Notes: a model not told the origin generated them from the letters alone. A DNA stretch of 53,658 nucleotides from Phormidium willei BDU 130791 (GCA_001637315.1 LSZA01000017.1:1-53658), one strand, 5' to 3'. Counted from the stretch's first letter, positions 34,789-43,895 are shown. A program made the numbers and translations.

Positions 34789-36102
34789 ATGTCACAAGAA
34801 CGTCCACCCCTCGAAGAAATGACCTTGCGACAACTCCGACGAGTTGCGAGCGAGTGCGGCATTTCTCGATATAGCCGAATGCGGAAGTCTCAATTACTTT
34901 CCGCCATTCAAGCGGTCTTACCCGAAAAAATTAATTCCACAACCGCGAATCCCACCGCGAATCCCACCGCGAATCCCACCGCGAATCCTACAGCAACGAG
35001 TCCGAGTAATCCATCACGTCAATTGGAGGCACAGGAAGAAGTGGAAGCAGCAAAATTTGAACTCGGCCAAGACGATCGCACTGGCGGCGAACTTGCATCC
35101 GTCGATGAAGGCTTAGCCGATTTGCCCGAAGGCTACGGAGAAAGTCGGATTGTCTTAATGCCCCGAGATCCTCAATGGGCCTACTGCTATTGGGATGTCA
35201 CCAACGAACATAAAGAAGAGTTGCGTCGTCAAGGCGGACAACAACTGGCGTTGCGGGTGTACGATGCGACAGATATCGATCTCAACCATCAACCCCCTCA
35301 CAGCATTCAAGAATATCCCTGCGATGAATTGGCTCGGGAATGGTATTTACCGGTTCCCGTGAGCGATCGCGACTATGCTGTAGAAATCGGTTATCGCTGT
35401 GGAGATGGACGCTGGCTGGTTCTAGCCCGCTCTTTGACGGTTCACACCCCCCCAGTTTACCCCTCTGACTGGATTGAAGATGTCTTCGTCACCGTCAGCT
35501 GGGACGAACCCCTAGAAGGCAAAACCGTCGCGAATCTGGTTCCCCCAAGCAAGAAACCTGTGGCCCAAGAAGCCGGTCCCAGCAACGCCGATGGCAATCC
35601 TCTCTACGAAGAAATCTTCGGTATGGCAAAATCCGCCGAAGCACAACGGGTGGCCGGTTCTCTGTTTGGCTCGATGCACCAAGTCCCTGAACAAGCCGTG
35701 AGTTCTTACGTCTTCCCCTCGGGCGTTGGTATGTGGGCCGTTCCCACCATGTCCGGTTTAACCATGTCGGGTGTGGGGATGTCCGGTGTCGGCATGGGGG
35801 CTTCGATGCCACCGATGCGTCCCCGTCAATTCTGGCTAGTCGCGGATGCGGAACTGATTGTCTATGGGGCAACGGAACCCGATGCGACGGTGACGATTGG
35901 TGGTCGTCCCATCAAACTCAATTCCGATGGAACTTTCCGTTTCCAAATGTCGTTCCAAGATGGTCTAATCGATTACCCGATTAAGGCGGTTGCGGTTGAC
36001 GGCGAACAAACTCGCTCGGTTCACATGAAGTTTGAGCGAGAAACCCCCTCTCGCAATACCAACACCAAGGAAGAAGCGGTTCCTGAGTGGTTCCACGCTT
36101 AG
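34789..36102 (+). CDS. DUF4912-domain protein with Rho N-terminal-like motif
   Basis: The 437-residue protein begins with a SAP/Rho-N-like helical motif (LRQLRRVASECGISRYSRM, about 13-31). A repeat-derived TANP linker follows, then the DUF4912 domain (about 118-225) with RIVLMPRDPQWAYCYWDV and YAVEIGYR. A Met/Gly-rich stretch (about 315-345) leads to a C-terminal part with FWLVADAELIVYGATEPDA that resembles a beta-sandwich. Function is unknown; DUF4912 is thought to be a carbohydrate- or ligand-binding-like fold. A strong bidirectional terminator follows. Confidence 0.8.
   Translation: MSQERPPLEEMTLRQLRRVASECGISRYSRMRKSQLLSAIQAVLPEKINSTTANPTANPTANPTANPTATSPSNPSRQLEAQEEVEAAKFELGQDDRTGGELASVDEGLADLPEGYGESRIVLMPRDPQWAYCYWDVTNEHKEELRRQGGQQLALRVYDATDIDLNHQPPHSIQEYPCDELAREWYLPVPVSDRDYAVEIGYRCGDGRWLVLARSLTVHTPPVYPSDWIEDVFVTVSWDEPLEGKTVANLVPPSKKPVAQEAGPSNADGNPLYEEIFGMAKSAEAQRVAGSLFGSMHQVPEQAVSSYVFPSGVGMWAVPTMSGLTMSGVGMSGVGMGASMPPMRPRQFWLVADAELIVYGATEPDATVTIGGRPIKLNSDGTFRFQMSFQDGLIDYPIKAVAVDGEQTRSVHMKFERETPSRNTNTKEEAVPEWFHA
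34942..34989 (+). repeat. 12-bp in-frame tandem repeat (TANP x4)
   Basis: ACCGCGAATCCC occurs four times (last copy with one change) inside the DUF4912 gene, encoding TANP units of the linker. Confidence 0.9.
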
Positions 36103-36152
36103 AGTGTTGAGCGTTAAGCGTTAGCCTCGCCTCGCCTCGCCTCATAAACCCA

Positions 36153-36184
36153 AAACCCCGATGTCATCCGACACCGGGGTTTTT
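36153..36184. terminator. Bidirectional terminator between converging genes
   Basis: CCCCG (36156-36160) with inner GTC/GAC pairs with CGGGG (36175-36179). It is followed by TTTTT on the plus strand, and by TTTTGGGTTT after the stem on the minus strand. It serves the DUF4912 and glycosyltransferase genes. Confidence 0.85.
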
Positions 36185-36186
36185 AG

Positions 36187-36226
36187 TCGGCCTGTTCCCT
36201 ATTCCCTGTTCCCTCCTCCCTCCCTC
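36187..36226. repeat. Heptamer array (TTCCCTR) at the end of the glycosyltransferase gene
   Basis: TGTTCCC/TATTCCC units followed by CCTCCCT units. The last codons and stop of the glycosyltransferase gene fall inside the array, so its terminal residues (REGGGNRE) are repeat-encoded. Confidence 0.75.
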
Positions 36227-38034
36227 GCCGCTCCATTTCCATAGAGATATCTCGGACCCACGACCAATAGGGGATCTCCAGCATTGTTCGGGAGATTACG
36301 GGTTAGAGGATCTGTGGTGTCTGTTTCATCGCGCAGAAAGTCGGTGACGAAGACGACCGGCTGATCGCTCTGCCAGAGATCTTGTAACTCCGTCGCTGAA
36401 AGGTGATAGGAAGGGGTTGGCCCCGGAAAGTCGGGCAAAATCCGAGGGTCTCCGGCATCGGTGAGAACATAGACAATGCGATAGGCCAGGTCATCATGGC
36501 CCCACACCCAACCGGGGTCGAGGGTGGGAAATTCGGGAAATCGCTGTCCCTTTGGCCCGAGATAGAAACTCATGGCTCCGGCGGCCCCGAGTTCGCGAGA
36601 TCCTTCAAAAACCCAAACTGTCGATTCGGGAAGTTGGGACTGGGCCTGGGTGATCAGAGGCTGTGAGGAGCGAATCTCGGCAAACCGGCCAAAGCCTTGG
36701 ATGATGATGACGTAGGCGATCGCCATGGCAAGACTCAGACTCAGCCAACTGGCGATGGGTTGTCCTCGCAGCAGCAACAGTCCCGCCAACATGGCCCCGA
36801 GGCTCACACTTAGCCCCAAGGGACGGGCCAAGGACTCGATGTCGGCGGGGAGGGAGTCGAGGAGCGTGGGATCGAGGAGCGTGGGGAGTTGCCAGAGACC
36901 AATCAGGAGGGCAACCCCTGCGGCAATCAGGGTGACGGCCCCTAGGACACTTCCCGAGCCTGTGGCAACGCCTCGCCGTCCGGGGTTTGCAGTCCACCAG
37001 ATGGCACAGAGGAGGATCAGGGGCGGCAGACTGGGCAAGCTGTAATAGAGTAGGCGGGAGGAGAGGGGCAAAAAGACCAGTATGGGCAGTAGGGCGGCGA
37101 TCGCCAGCAGAATCAAGCCACTCCGTTGTTCGGGGCGTGACTGTTGTAAACTGACCCAAAACTGAACCAGGGTTTGGGGTAACACGAGGGACCAGGGTAA
37201 GGCCCAGACCACGGTCATCCCTAGATAGCCCAGGGCGCTCACTTGGGAGACGACGTAATCGCGGGGATAGCGGCGATCGGCCATGCGTTCTAGGTTCTCG
37301 TTGTTGACAAAATACTGCCAAAAGCCGGGATTGGCCCGTTCGACGGCGATCGCCCAAGGCAGAACCAACAGCAGCACCAGGGGAATCCCGAAGAGGGGCA
37401 TTAGGGCTTGATTGAGCCGTCGCGGGGACTCGATGAGACTTATCACCAGCACGGCGATCGCCGGAAACACCAACATAAAGGGTCCCTTGGCCAAAATAAT
37501 CAGGCCCAAGAAGAGCCAAAACCCAATTTTAGAGAGCAGGTTCGTGGGAGAGGTGGTCACGCGCCAAAGGCAATAGTAGAAGCTCATCAACAGAGATGAC
37601 AGCAATAGATCGATGAGCAATTGGTGGGTAAAGATAAACCAACCGCAGGCCGTCGCCAACATCACCGCCGCGACACGTCCTGTTAAGGGCGAGATCAATT
37701 GCCGCCCCCACTGCCAGACCACAAAAATGCCCAAAGCGCCCCCTAGGAGCAACGGCAAGCGGGCTGCAAACTCATTAATGCCAAAAATGCTATAACTGAG
37801 CGCGATCGCCCAATAGAGCAAAGGAGGCTTGTTGAGATAGGGGGCGCCGTTGAGATAGGGAGTCGTCCAATCATGCCGTAGCAGCATTTCTCGGGCCACT
37901 CCGGCAAAATGGCCTTCATGGGGATCATAGAGCCCAAAATCTCCTAGGCCCCAACCTAAGATTGCGATCGCCACCAGAAGACTTAGCAAATCCATCCAGG
38001 TGGGTGTAACGGGTTCAATTCGGTTTAATGCCAC
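36199..38034 (-). CDS. Glycosyltransferase family 39 (ArnT/PMT-like) membrane protein
   Basis: The 611-residue protein has about 12 TM segments and the GT39 N-terminal loop motif LYDPHEGHFAGVAREML (about 35-51), with the acidic residues used for catalysis. NGAPYLNKPPLLYWAIAL follows. ArnT-type enzymes transfer a sugar from a polyprenyl-phosphate carrier to lipid or protein on the outer face of the inner membrane. The acceptor here is unknown. It begins 7 bp after the stop of the peptidoglycan-binding gene, so the two probably form an operon concerned with the envelope. Confidence 0.87.
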   Translation of the reverse strand: MALNRIEPVTPTWMDLLSLLVAIAILGWGLGDFGLYDPHEGHFAGVAREMLLRHDWTTPYLNGAPYLNKPPLLYWAIALSYSIFGINEFAARLPLLLGGALGIFVVWQWGRQLISPLTGRVAAVMLATACGWFIFTHQLLIDLLLSSLLMSFYYCLWRVTTSPTNLLSKIGFWLFLGLIILAKGPFMLVFPAIAVLVISLIESPRRLNQALMPLFGIPLVLLLVLPWAIAVERANPGFWQYFVNNENLERMADRRYPRDYVVSQVSALGYLGMTVVWALPWSLVLPQTLVQFWVSLQQSRPEQRSGLILLAIAALLPILVFLPLSSRLLYYSLPSLPPLILLCAIWWTANPGRRGVATGSGSVLGAVTLIAAGVALLIGLWQLPTLLDPTLLDSLPADIESLARPLGLSVSLGAMLAGLLLLRGQPIASWLSLSLAMAIAYVIIIQGFGRFAEIRSSQPLITQAQSQLPESTVWVFEGSRELGAAGAMSFYLGPKGQRFPEFPTLDPGWVWGHDDLAYRIVYVLTDAGDPRILPDFPGPTPSYHLSATELQDLWQSDQPVVFVTDFLRDETDTTDPLTRNLPNNAGDPLLVVGPRYLYGNGAAREGGGNRE

Positions 38035-38041
38035 TGTTTAA

Positions 38042-39172
38042 CTAACGTAAGACGCGCAAAAACTCCCGAGCGATCGCGGCGATATGTTCAGCGCGATCGA
38101 GCCAATTGACGATACGGCGAGCGTTTACAAAATCGCGCCGTGATCCCAAAATATGATCATTCAAGGCATGACCTGTATAGGACCCATCTCGCATTCCTAA
38201 AACCAGCAAATCAGCCGCAATATCTTGATTCGCGGCCAACTCAGGATTGCCAATTAAATCAAGGCTCAAACGACCCGCCCAATAGCGATAATTAGCTCGT
38301 CCAGTAATCTGAACAAAGCCTCGTCCTTTATAACGCGGACCATCTCCAGCATAGATATTACCTAAATCTGAGCGCCATTCATAAGCCCAACCGCTAGCCA
38401 ATTCGGTCATCCATTTGCCTAAATGAGATTCATGTTCAGCGGTGGCTAAAACATAGGCAATCTGTCCTAAATCCGTCACACCATGATCTAAACAGGCTGC
38501 CAAAATCAAGGGAACCGAATCACGAGCATAGACGCGGATATCAGGATAGGGAATCGAGGCCACAATGCGGGAGACATCAAACTGAGACACCGGCGAGGCC
38601 CGTTCGGGTTCATAAATCGTGACGGGGCCACTCACTAACGCGGACCAGGTATCTCGTCCGACGATTCCATCAACCACTAAGCCATTGAGAGATTGAAAGC
38701 GCTTGACTCCCCCTTCGGTGTTATTGCCAAACTTGCCATCGGCGATTTCATCTTGGGGAAAAATGCGGGCTTCAATCAGTAACCGTTGTAAGACTTTAAC
38801 CGCCTCAGCCAGTTCTGGGTAATCGATTCCATCGCCTTTTTTGAGGACTGGATAACGGTCTAGGGGTTGAGGGGACGGCGATGGCGATGGCGATGGCGAT
38901 GGCGATGGACTACCCTGATTGAGTCCTAACTTGCTATCAATCGCTGCCCAAGTTTCCGCCCCAACAATCCCGGTCATACTTAGGTTATTCTGCATTTGAA
39001 AGACTTTGACGGCTTTCTCGAGGGCAGAGTCGAAGCGACCGTTAATGGGCTGACTGATGGGCAACAGCCTGAGTTTAATCATAATCCGTTGCAGAAGTTT
39101 GACGGGTTCGGTAAACTCCTGAGAGTCAATTCCATCGCCGGGGCGTAGCAGAGGACGTTTAACAACGGTCAT
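38042..39172 (-). CDS. Peptidoglycan-binding GH19-type lysozyme/chitinase-like protein
   Basis: The 376-residue protein has two PG_binding_1 domains (about 8-80 and 105-180). They are separated by a Ser-Pro linker that is encoded by a GATGGC hexamer repeat. A C-terminal GH19-like domain (about 205-370) has the glutamate in TAEHESHLGKWM and KGRGFVQITGRANYRYW. Such proteins cleave peptidoglycan or chitin-like polymers. No signal peptide is evident, so export, phage origin or lysis-coupled release are open. It is first of a pair with the GT39 gene. Confidence 0.85.
   Translation of the reverse strand: MTVVKRPLLRPGDGIDSQEFTEPVKLLQRIMIKLRLLPISQPINGRFDSALEKAVKVFQMQNNLSMTGIVGAETWAAIDSKLGLNQGSPSPSPSPSPSPSPQPLDRYPVLKKGDGIDYPELAEAVKVLQRLLIEARIFPQDEIADGKFGNNTEGGVKRFQSLNGLVVDGIVGRDTWSALVSGPVTIYEPERASPVSQFDVSRIVASIPYPDIRVYARDSVPLILAACLDHGVTDLGQIAYVLATAEHESHLGKWMTELASGWAYEWRSDLGNIYAGDGPRYKGRGFVQITGRANYRYWAGRLSLDLIGNPELAANQDIAADLLVLGMRDGSYTGHALNDHILGSRRDFVNARRIVNWLDRAEHIAAIAREFLRVLR
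38876..38908. repeat. GATGGC hexamer repeat in the lysozyme-like gene
   Basis: Five exact GATGGC copies plus partial units encode the SPSPSPSPSP linker. Confidence 0.85.
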
Positions 39173-39289
39173 GGTCGTTTAGAAGGAAACAGAAGGTTTG
39201 CAGGACAGTTCGCTGGCATTCAGGGGTACTCTTTGGGGAAACTCTTTGGATGAGTTCGACTTATTTAACCGGTCTTTCTACAACCATTA

Positions 39290-40345
39290 TTAATGCAAAA
39301 TGGCGGCATCTGACAGCCATTCAACATCGGGTGAGTCCCAGAGTTTACCATCTAGGGCCATTTGTTCGATAGAACTGGCTAAACGCAAGGCTCGTAGGGC
39401 TTGTTCACCGCCAACGGAGGGTTGATTCCCGCCGCGAACACAGTTGACGAAATGTTCTAATTCAGCATGAAGTGGCTCGATGTTACTGGTGCGAACTTTC
39501 TCAATGAGTCCATCCTGACGATACAGCACTTGGCCGTAGTCGGTGGAGGTGTTGGCGGTGGTTTGGCGGTGAATGAGAATTTCGTTGTTGAGGAAGTCGG
39601 CTTCGGTGAGGGAGGTTTGACAATGGGCGGCGATGGTGCGACGTTTGCGATGGGTGACTTTGCTGGCGGTGAGGGTGGCGATCGCCCCGTTGGCAAAGCC
39701 TAAATTGGCTGTGACATAATCGAGATGAGGAGACCCAGAAATGCGACTACCGCTGGCTGAGAGTTTCATGACGCGATCGCCAATCAGTTCTAAGATCAGA
39801 TCAATGTCATGAATCATCAAGTCCAACACCACCGAGACATCGTTGGCGCGATCAGAATAAGGACTCAGACGATGGGCCTCTAAGGCCAGAACCTCTTCGG
39901 TTTTTAAGACTTTGCTGAGTTCTTGAAAGGCCGGATTGAAGCGTTCAATATGCCCCACCTGAAGAATACAGCCCGACTCCGCCGCCTGATTGACCAAGGA
40001 TTCGGCTTCGGCGAGACTCGCGGCGATGGGTTTCTCGATCATCACATGGACCCCACTCTGCAAGCAATCCATGCCCACCGAATGATGTAACCGAGTCGGA
40101 ACCGCCACACAAACGGCTTGTACATGGGGCAGTAAATCGCGATAATCCTCGAAGAACTTCACCCGGTACTTGCTGGCTGTATCTAAACCGCGATCGACTT
40201 GAACATCAGCCACCCCAACCAACTCAACATCCTTGAGGAGGTTCAACACTCGGGTATGGTGTTGCCCCATATTCCCGACTCCGACTACCCCCATCCGCAG
40301 TGGTTCCGGTTGGTTCATCCCCGCCGTACTATTCGGATAATTCAC
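39290..40345 (-). CDS. Gfo/Idh/MocA-family NAD(P)-dependent sugar dehydrogenase
   Basis: The 351-residue protein has the Rossmann motif GVVGVGNMGQHH (about 19-30), the catalytic-lysine motif MIEKPIAAS, VGHIERFNPAF and the metal-free histidine region DLMIHDIDLI. The last pattern is like UDP-N-acetylglucosamine 3-dehydrogenase relatives; the exact substrate is not determinable. The frame starts at GTG 40345; an ATG at 40318 (MNQPEPLRM) is an equally good start. It stands alone; the flanking gaps are 117 and 196 bp. Confidence 0.86.
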   Translation of the reverse strand: MNYPNSTAGMNQPEPLRMGVVGVGNMGQHHTRVLNLLKDVELVGVADVQVDRGLDTASKYRVKFFEDYRDLLPHVQAVCVAVPTRLHHSVGMDCLQSGVHVMIEKPIAASLAEAESLVNQAAESGCILQVGHIERFNPAFQELSKVLKTEEVLALEAHRLSPYSDRANDVSVVLDLMIHDIDLILELIGDRVMKLSASGSRISGSPHLDYVTANLGFANGAIATLTASKVTHRKRRTIAAHCQTSLTEADFLNNEILIHRQTTANTSTDYGQVLYRQDGLIEKVRTSNIEPLHAELEHFVNCVRGGNQPSVGGEQALRALRLASSIEQMALDGKLWDSPDVEWLSDAAILH

Positions 40346-40541
40346 AAGTTAAATTCTAGTGACGTGCATGGTGTGTCCTCTCTCAGTCCAAGGTGAGAGT
40401 GCCTCGGGACGCGATCGCGACCTAAAGCTACCCAGAATGGTATCACAACACTTTCATTTCAGCCGATGGCCAGCTAAGCCAAGAAAGAATCCCCGTTCCT
40501 CAAATCAGCAAGAACGGGGACTGTGGAACGCCGAGAATCAT

Positions 40542-40895
40542 CTAGCCAAACGTAGAACCATTCCAGCCCCACATGGCGCCCTTGGCATCAGCAAACTCAA
40601 TATAAATCCGTTTCCCAGGAACCCCTAGCCGGGACTCAATTTCTTGACAAAAATCAGCACTCATGGCCGTCGTCTGAGCCGAACTCATCGAGCCAATACT
40701 TTTGATTTCAACAAAACAAACCGGGTCCAGGGTTCCGCCAAAGGTCATCGGCACATCGGCTTCAAAGGCGGTCATGACATAGGATTCTGATTTGCCGAGA
40801 TGTCCCGATAGCTTGGAGGATAGGACTTGTAACATTCCTTCGACAGCCGCTTTATCGGGAGCGGGGGCAGAGGTTTTAACTTGGATTAAAGGCAT
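40542..40895 (-). CDS. MIF/tautomerase-family protein
   Basis: The 117-residue product starts MPLIQVKTS, giving the catalytic Pro directly after the initiator Met, as in macrophage migration inhibitory factor and phenylpyruvate tautomerases. Other family signs are SYVMTAFEADVPMTFGG, IEIKSIG-type strand SVEIKSIG (here FVEIKSIGSM) and RIYIEFADAKGAMWGWNGSTFG split over the last 22 residues. The longer frame to 40973 includes a heptamer repeat translated as LLPxPCSLFP and is rejected. The physiological substrate in cyanobacteria is unknown. Confidence 0.9.
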   Translation of the reverse strand: MPLIQVKTSAPAPDKAAVEGMLQVLSSKLSGHLGKSESYVMTAFEADVPMTFGGTLDPVCFVEIKSIGSMSSAQTTAMSADFCQEIESRLGVPGKRIYIEFADAKGAMWGWNGSTFG

Positions 40896-40904
40896 CGGGG
40901 AAGA

Positions 40905-40965
40905 AGGGAACAGGGAACAGGGAACAGGGGGGAGAAGGCAACAGGCAATAGGCAACAGGCAGAAC
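40905..40965. repeat. Heptamer arrays GGGAACA and GGCAACA
   Basis: Three GGGAACA copies are followed by GGCAACA/GGCAATA copies between the tautomerase and flavin-reductase genes. Confidence 0.85.
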
Positions 40966-40981
40966 TTCTCCATCGCAGGAG

Positions 40982-41479
40982 TTAGCCGCCATAGTTCCAG
41001 CCGGTGCTTTCGAGGTTGAGAATCTCTCCTTCGCGGTGAATGCCGGCTGCGATGACTTCTCCGACGAAGACGGTATGATCTCCTTTCTCAACAGAGCCGA
41101 CCACTTGACATTCTACATAGCCGAGAGAGTCTTTGATAATCGGACAGCCTGTTTCGGCCGTATAAAACTCGACATCCTCAAATTTGTTGCCGACGCGACT
41201 TTGAGGCTTGAAGAATTTTTGGGCGAGGTCTTTTTGCCCGAGTTCGAGGAAACTCAGACTAAACACGCCACTGGATTTGAGCATTTCGTGAGAACCGCTG
41301 TCATTTTTGACGCAGTTGACGATGAGCGGCGGTTCAAAGGAAGACTGCATCACCCAACTGGCGGTAAAGCCGTTGAGGTTATCGCTATTGGCATCCTTCA
41401 CGCCGCAAATGTAGAGAGCGTGGGGGATTTTACGAAGTAGGGTTTTCTTAGCTGCTTTTTTGTCGTCGGTATCTAGCAT
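40982..41479 (-). CDS. Flavin reductase-like FMN-binding protein
   Basis: The 165-residue protein fits the flavin reductase-like / FMN-binding split-barrel family. It has GFTASWVMQSSFEPPLIVNC (about 37-56), a following FSLSFLELGQKDLAQKF and a closing DHTVFVGEVIAAG. Cyanobacterial single-domain relatives also occur as the C-terminal part of flavodiiron proteins. Here no metallo-beta-lactamase or flavodoxin domain is attached, so it may reduce free flavin or bind FMN for an unknown partner. Confidence 0.85.
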   Translation of the reverse strand: MLDTDDKKAAKKTLLRKIPHALYICGVKDANSDNLNGFTASWVMQSSFEPPLIVNCVKNDSGSHEMLKSSGVFSLSFLELGQKDLAQKFFKPQSRVGNKFEDVEFYTAETGCPIIKDSLGYVECQVVGSVEKGDHTVFVGEVIAAGIHREGEILNLESTGWNYGG

Positions 41480-41491
41480 GGTGTTTTTTTG

Positions 41492-41531
41492 GGGAACAGG
41501 GAACAGGGAACAGGGAACAGGGAACAGGCAA
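41492..41531. repeat. GGGAACA heptamer array, five copies
   Basis: Five near-perfect GGGAACA units end in GGCAAGA. This is the cleanest array of this repeat family in the window. Confidence 0.92.
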
Positions 41532-41563
41532 GAGCGGGGAGCGCCCGATGCGGCGGCAAGGCT

Positions 41564-42151
41564 CTAGCTGCTTTGGATTTTCGGGGACATTTTGGGCGAG
41601 AGGGATAGGGGCGTATCTTGTTGAGTTTCCCCGGCCCAGGCTCGATAGTCGGCAATAAGATGACGGGTGAGCCGCTGTTTAACGGTATGTAACACACTGG
41701 CTAGGAGTGTGTTGCCTGTGGCATCAATGATGGGTTTGGGGGTTAGCCAGAGGGCAGGAGGCATATCTACGGCGACCTTGAGGTCAGCTTTCCCGTACAG
41801 GGTGGTTTTGCCGTTGTGGGTATGGGGTTCGAGTCGCCCCACGAGGTCGAGGGAAAATCGCTGGTTGATGTATTCAACGCCGCGAATTTCACAGCCGACG
41901 GAACGTAGTTTCACGATTCCTTGGGCATCGGCCCAAACTCGCATATCTACGGTTGGCTGAAGGGTCAGCATCAGGAAATGCAAGGGACGCATTTTGAGAC
42001 GGAAACAGTCCGCACTCAGCACATCCACTCGACTCGGGTCCACTAGGGCGGTGACGAGCCGCTGAGGTTGCCGCAGGTAGTGCTGAATGGGAATGGGTTG
42101 GTTGGGGACGGGAATTTCGACGGGGACAGAGGAGGTGAAGCGGCTACGCAT
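41564..42151 (-). CDS. DUF1997 family protein
   Basis: The 195-residue protein matches the DUF1997 family of cyanobacteria and plants. It has VDVLSADCFRLKMRPLHFL, LQPTVDMRVW, the RGVEYINQRFSLDLVGRL core and LWLTPKPIIDATGN near the end. These proteins have a START-like look and unknown function. The start at 42151 has no obvious strong Shine-Dalgarno. The 294-bp gap upstream (42152-42445) shows no gene, only an AT-rich stretch and one HIP1 site. Confidence 0.85.
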   Translation of the reverse strand: MRSRFTSSVPVEIPVPNQPIPIQHYLRQPQRLVTALVDPSRVDVLSADCFRLKMRPLHFLMLTLQPTVDMRVWADAQGIVKLRSVGCEIRGVEYINQRFSLDLVGRLEPHTHNGKTTLYGKADLKVAVDMPPALWLTPKPIIDATGNTLLASVLHTVKQRLTRHLIADYRAWAGETQQDTPLSLSPKMSPKIQSS

Positions 42152-42445
42152 AACATCCGCAAAAAAGCAACATCAAGTAAACGGTTCTTAACAAAATTAT
42201 AGAATCAATCCGCTGCCATGGGTATCCCTCTCAGGTTAGAACTGGGCAGGGAGAGCCAGGAAACGCTTTGCTAGGAAAGGATTTAGGCTGTTTTTCAGTG
42301 TTTTCCGATCCTACTGCACGCGTTAGGTTTGTTTGCCAAAACGTTACATTTTTTAGGGGCGATCGCCCAAACTTTAACAAAGCTTCATCTTTCGTCAAGT
42401 CTTTAATCTGGACTCTCTCGGGACTATCTCTAGTCGATTTCTGGG

Positions 42446-42715
42446 CTAAAAGGCCTGAATCCAGGCTTTGACCTCATACTCGGTCCAAATGCCATGTTTC
42501 CAGTAGGGGTCATTTTCAATCAGTTGACGAACGCTGGCTTCGTTTTCGGCGTCATAGATGCCAAACACCTGGGTATTGTCGGCGGTGGGGCCGAGGGTGA
42601 CGAGAATCCCCGAGTCTTTCTGTTGGGCCAGTCCGTCTAAGTGGGCTTGGCGATAGGGTTTTCGTTTTTCTAGGGCATTCTCGCAATAGCGGCCCCAAAG
42701 GATATATTTAGCCAT
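42446..42715 (-). CDS. YciI-family protein
   Basis: The 89-residue product starts MAKYILWGRY and carries the YciI features: RQAHLDGLAQQKDSG with the conserved His-Asp-type active residues, GPTADNTQVFGIYDAENEA split over the middle, and DPYWKHGIWTEYEVKAW. YciI proteins have a ferredoxin-like dimeric fold with a possible hydrolase site; function is poorly known. The frame reaches a TTG at 42730, but the ATG at 42715 fits the family. Confidence 0.88.
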   Translation of the reverse strand: MAKYILWGRYCENALEKRKPYRQAHLDGLAQQKDSGILVTLGPTADNTQVFGIYDAENEASVRQLIENDPYWKHGIWTEYEVKAWIQAF

Positions 42716-42769
42716 AGTTTCGGGAGTCAAATTTTCGGGGGGCAGATGTCGGGAATAGGGGTCGTCGGG

Positions 42770-43621
42770 TTAGGTGACTGATGACTTGCGGAGAAAGGGA
42801 ATCAAGCGTTTTCCTACATCTTCGGACCAATGTTCTTGGGGGTAATGGGCGGCTTCGGGAAGGCTGACAAAATCGCCATTCTCAAGTCGTTGACTGAAGG
42901 CCTGGGCCGGTTCGGGGGCCAACCAGGGGTCTACCATGCCCCAAATGACGAGGGTGGGTTGACTCCAGGAGGCGAAACCATCGCTAATTTCGCTCATGGC
43001 GGTCTTTAGTTGCAGATTTTGCAGGGTATAGAGGAGCGATCGCCCGGAATCGGAGGTTTTTAGCCAGGGACGACGATAGACATCGAGATCTTCGTCAGGG
43101 ATGACAAAGCCGCTACCGGCTTCGAGGGTGCGGTCAATCAGCAGGGGGTCTTGAGTCATCATGTCTCCGACGAGGGGAAAACTCATTTGTTTGAGTTTCC
43201 AGGGGAGTTTGGCTTCAGGGGAGAGGGGGGCGTTGAGAATGGCCAGGCGGTCGATGCGATCGCGGTGGCGTAGGGCGTATTGTAGGCCCACGGATCCGAG
43301 GAAGCCCTGTATAACTAAGGAGATGCGATCGAGTTCCATGGCATCGAGAAAGCCCTGTAACGCCTCGATAAAGGCATCGGGAGTATAGGCGAAGTCTCGT
43401 TTTTGCGGTTTATGCGATCGCCCGAATCCTAGCCAATCTGGGGCAATTCCCTGAAGTCCCTGACTGGCTAAATCCGGGAGTAAAGCACTCCAACTGTAGC
43501 CAAGGGAGGGCAAGCCATGAAGGAAAACCACTGGCGGTAAGTCAGTCGGATTGGGGGGATGCACCTCGCGGTAAAACCAATCCCCAGATGGCGTTGTAAT
43601 AATTTTCTCGTCGACGGCCAC
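42770..43621 (-). CDS. Alpha/beta-hydrolase-fold protein with a substituted nucleophile
   Basis: The 283-residue protein has the alpha/beta hydrolase fold of the haloalkane-dehalogenase-like group. The oxyanion region is VVFLHGLPSLGYSW (31-44), with the DWLGFGRSHKP loop, acid residue in WGMVDPWLAPE and a late His in EAAHYPQEHW. At the nucleophile elbow, where GHSMGG is usual, the sequence is QGFLGS (105-110), which places Phe107 at the Ser/Asp position. Unless another residue takes over, it is not a normal hydrolase. It may be a binding protein. Similar QGF elbows are, as I recall, found in cyanobacterial and chloroplast homologs. Confidence 0.85.
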   Translation of the reverse strand: MAVDEKIITTPSGDWFYREVHPPNPTDLPPVVFLHGLPSLGYSWSALLPDLASQGLQGIAPDWLGFGRSHKPQKRDFAYTPDAFIEALQGFLDAMELDRISLVIQGFLGSVGLQYALRHRDRIDRLAILNAPLSPEAKLPWKLKQMSFPLVGDMMTQDPLLIDRTLEAGSGFVIPDEDLDVYRRPWLKTSDSGRSLLYTLQNLQLKTAMSEISDGFASWSQPTLVIWGMVDPWLAPEPAQAFSQRLENGDFVSLPEAAHYPQEHWSEDVGKRLIPFLRKSSVT

Positions 43622-43697
43622 AGTAACCTTAAGTAACGTTTTTAACAGTGCCGCAATCCAAAGGGGCGATCGCGTTCGTAGTATCTTAGCAAGCTTC

Positions 43698-43739
43698 AGG
43701 ACATTGAGAAAAGGACATTAAGAAAAGGACATTAAGACA
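43698..43739. repeat. 14-bp unit repeated three times upstream of the hydrolase gene
   Basis: AGGACATTGAGAAA, AGGACATTAAGAAA and AGGACATTAAGACA lie in tandem between petA and the hydrolase-fold gene. Confidence 0.88.
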
Positions 43740-43770
43740 CCAAACTTCTTTGAGACTTAAACTTCTTGAA

Positions 43771-43805
43771 AAAACGGCGTCCCCAGAGAATGAGAACGCC
43801 GTTTT
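43771..43805 (-). terminator. Terminator of the petCA operon
   Basis: AAAACGGCGT (43771-43780) pairs with ACGCCGTTTT-type sequence at 43796-43805. On the minus strand the stem is followed by TTTTTTCAAG. Confidence 0.88.
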
Positions 43806-43895
43806 CATTAGACAAAACCAAGAGGTGATCGCGGTCAAAGTTTAACCGCTATCACAGGGTTATCAAGGACATGGGTATCAAAGCCAACTAGCGGC

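Noticed and set aside
36605..37519. 304-codon minus-strand frame inside the GT39 gene
   Set aside because: It is a shifted shadow of the glycosyltransferase: Arg/Pro-rich without membrane segments, while the main frame encodes a clear GT39 protein.
38876..38908. Possible CRISPR-like repeat
   Set aside because: The hexamer GATGGC repeats have no spacers and simply encode a Ser-Pro linker. No array of 25-40 bp repeats with spacers was seen anywhere.
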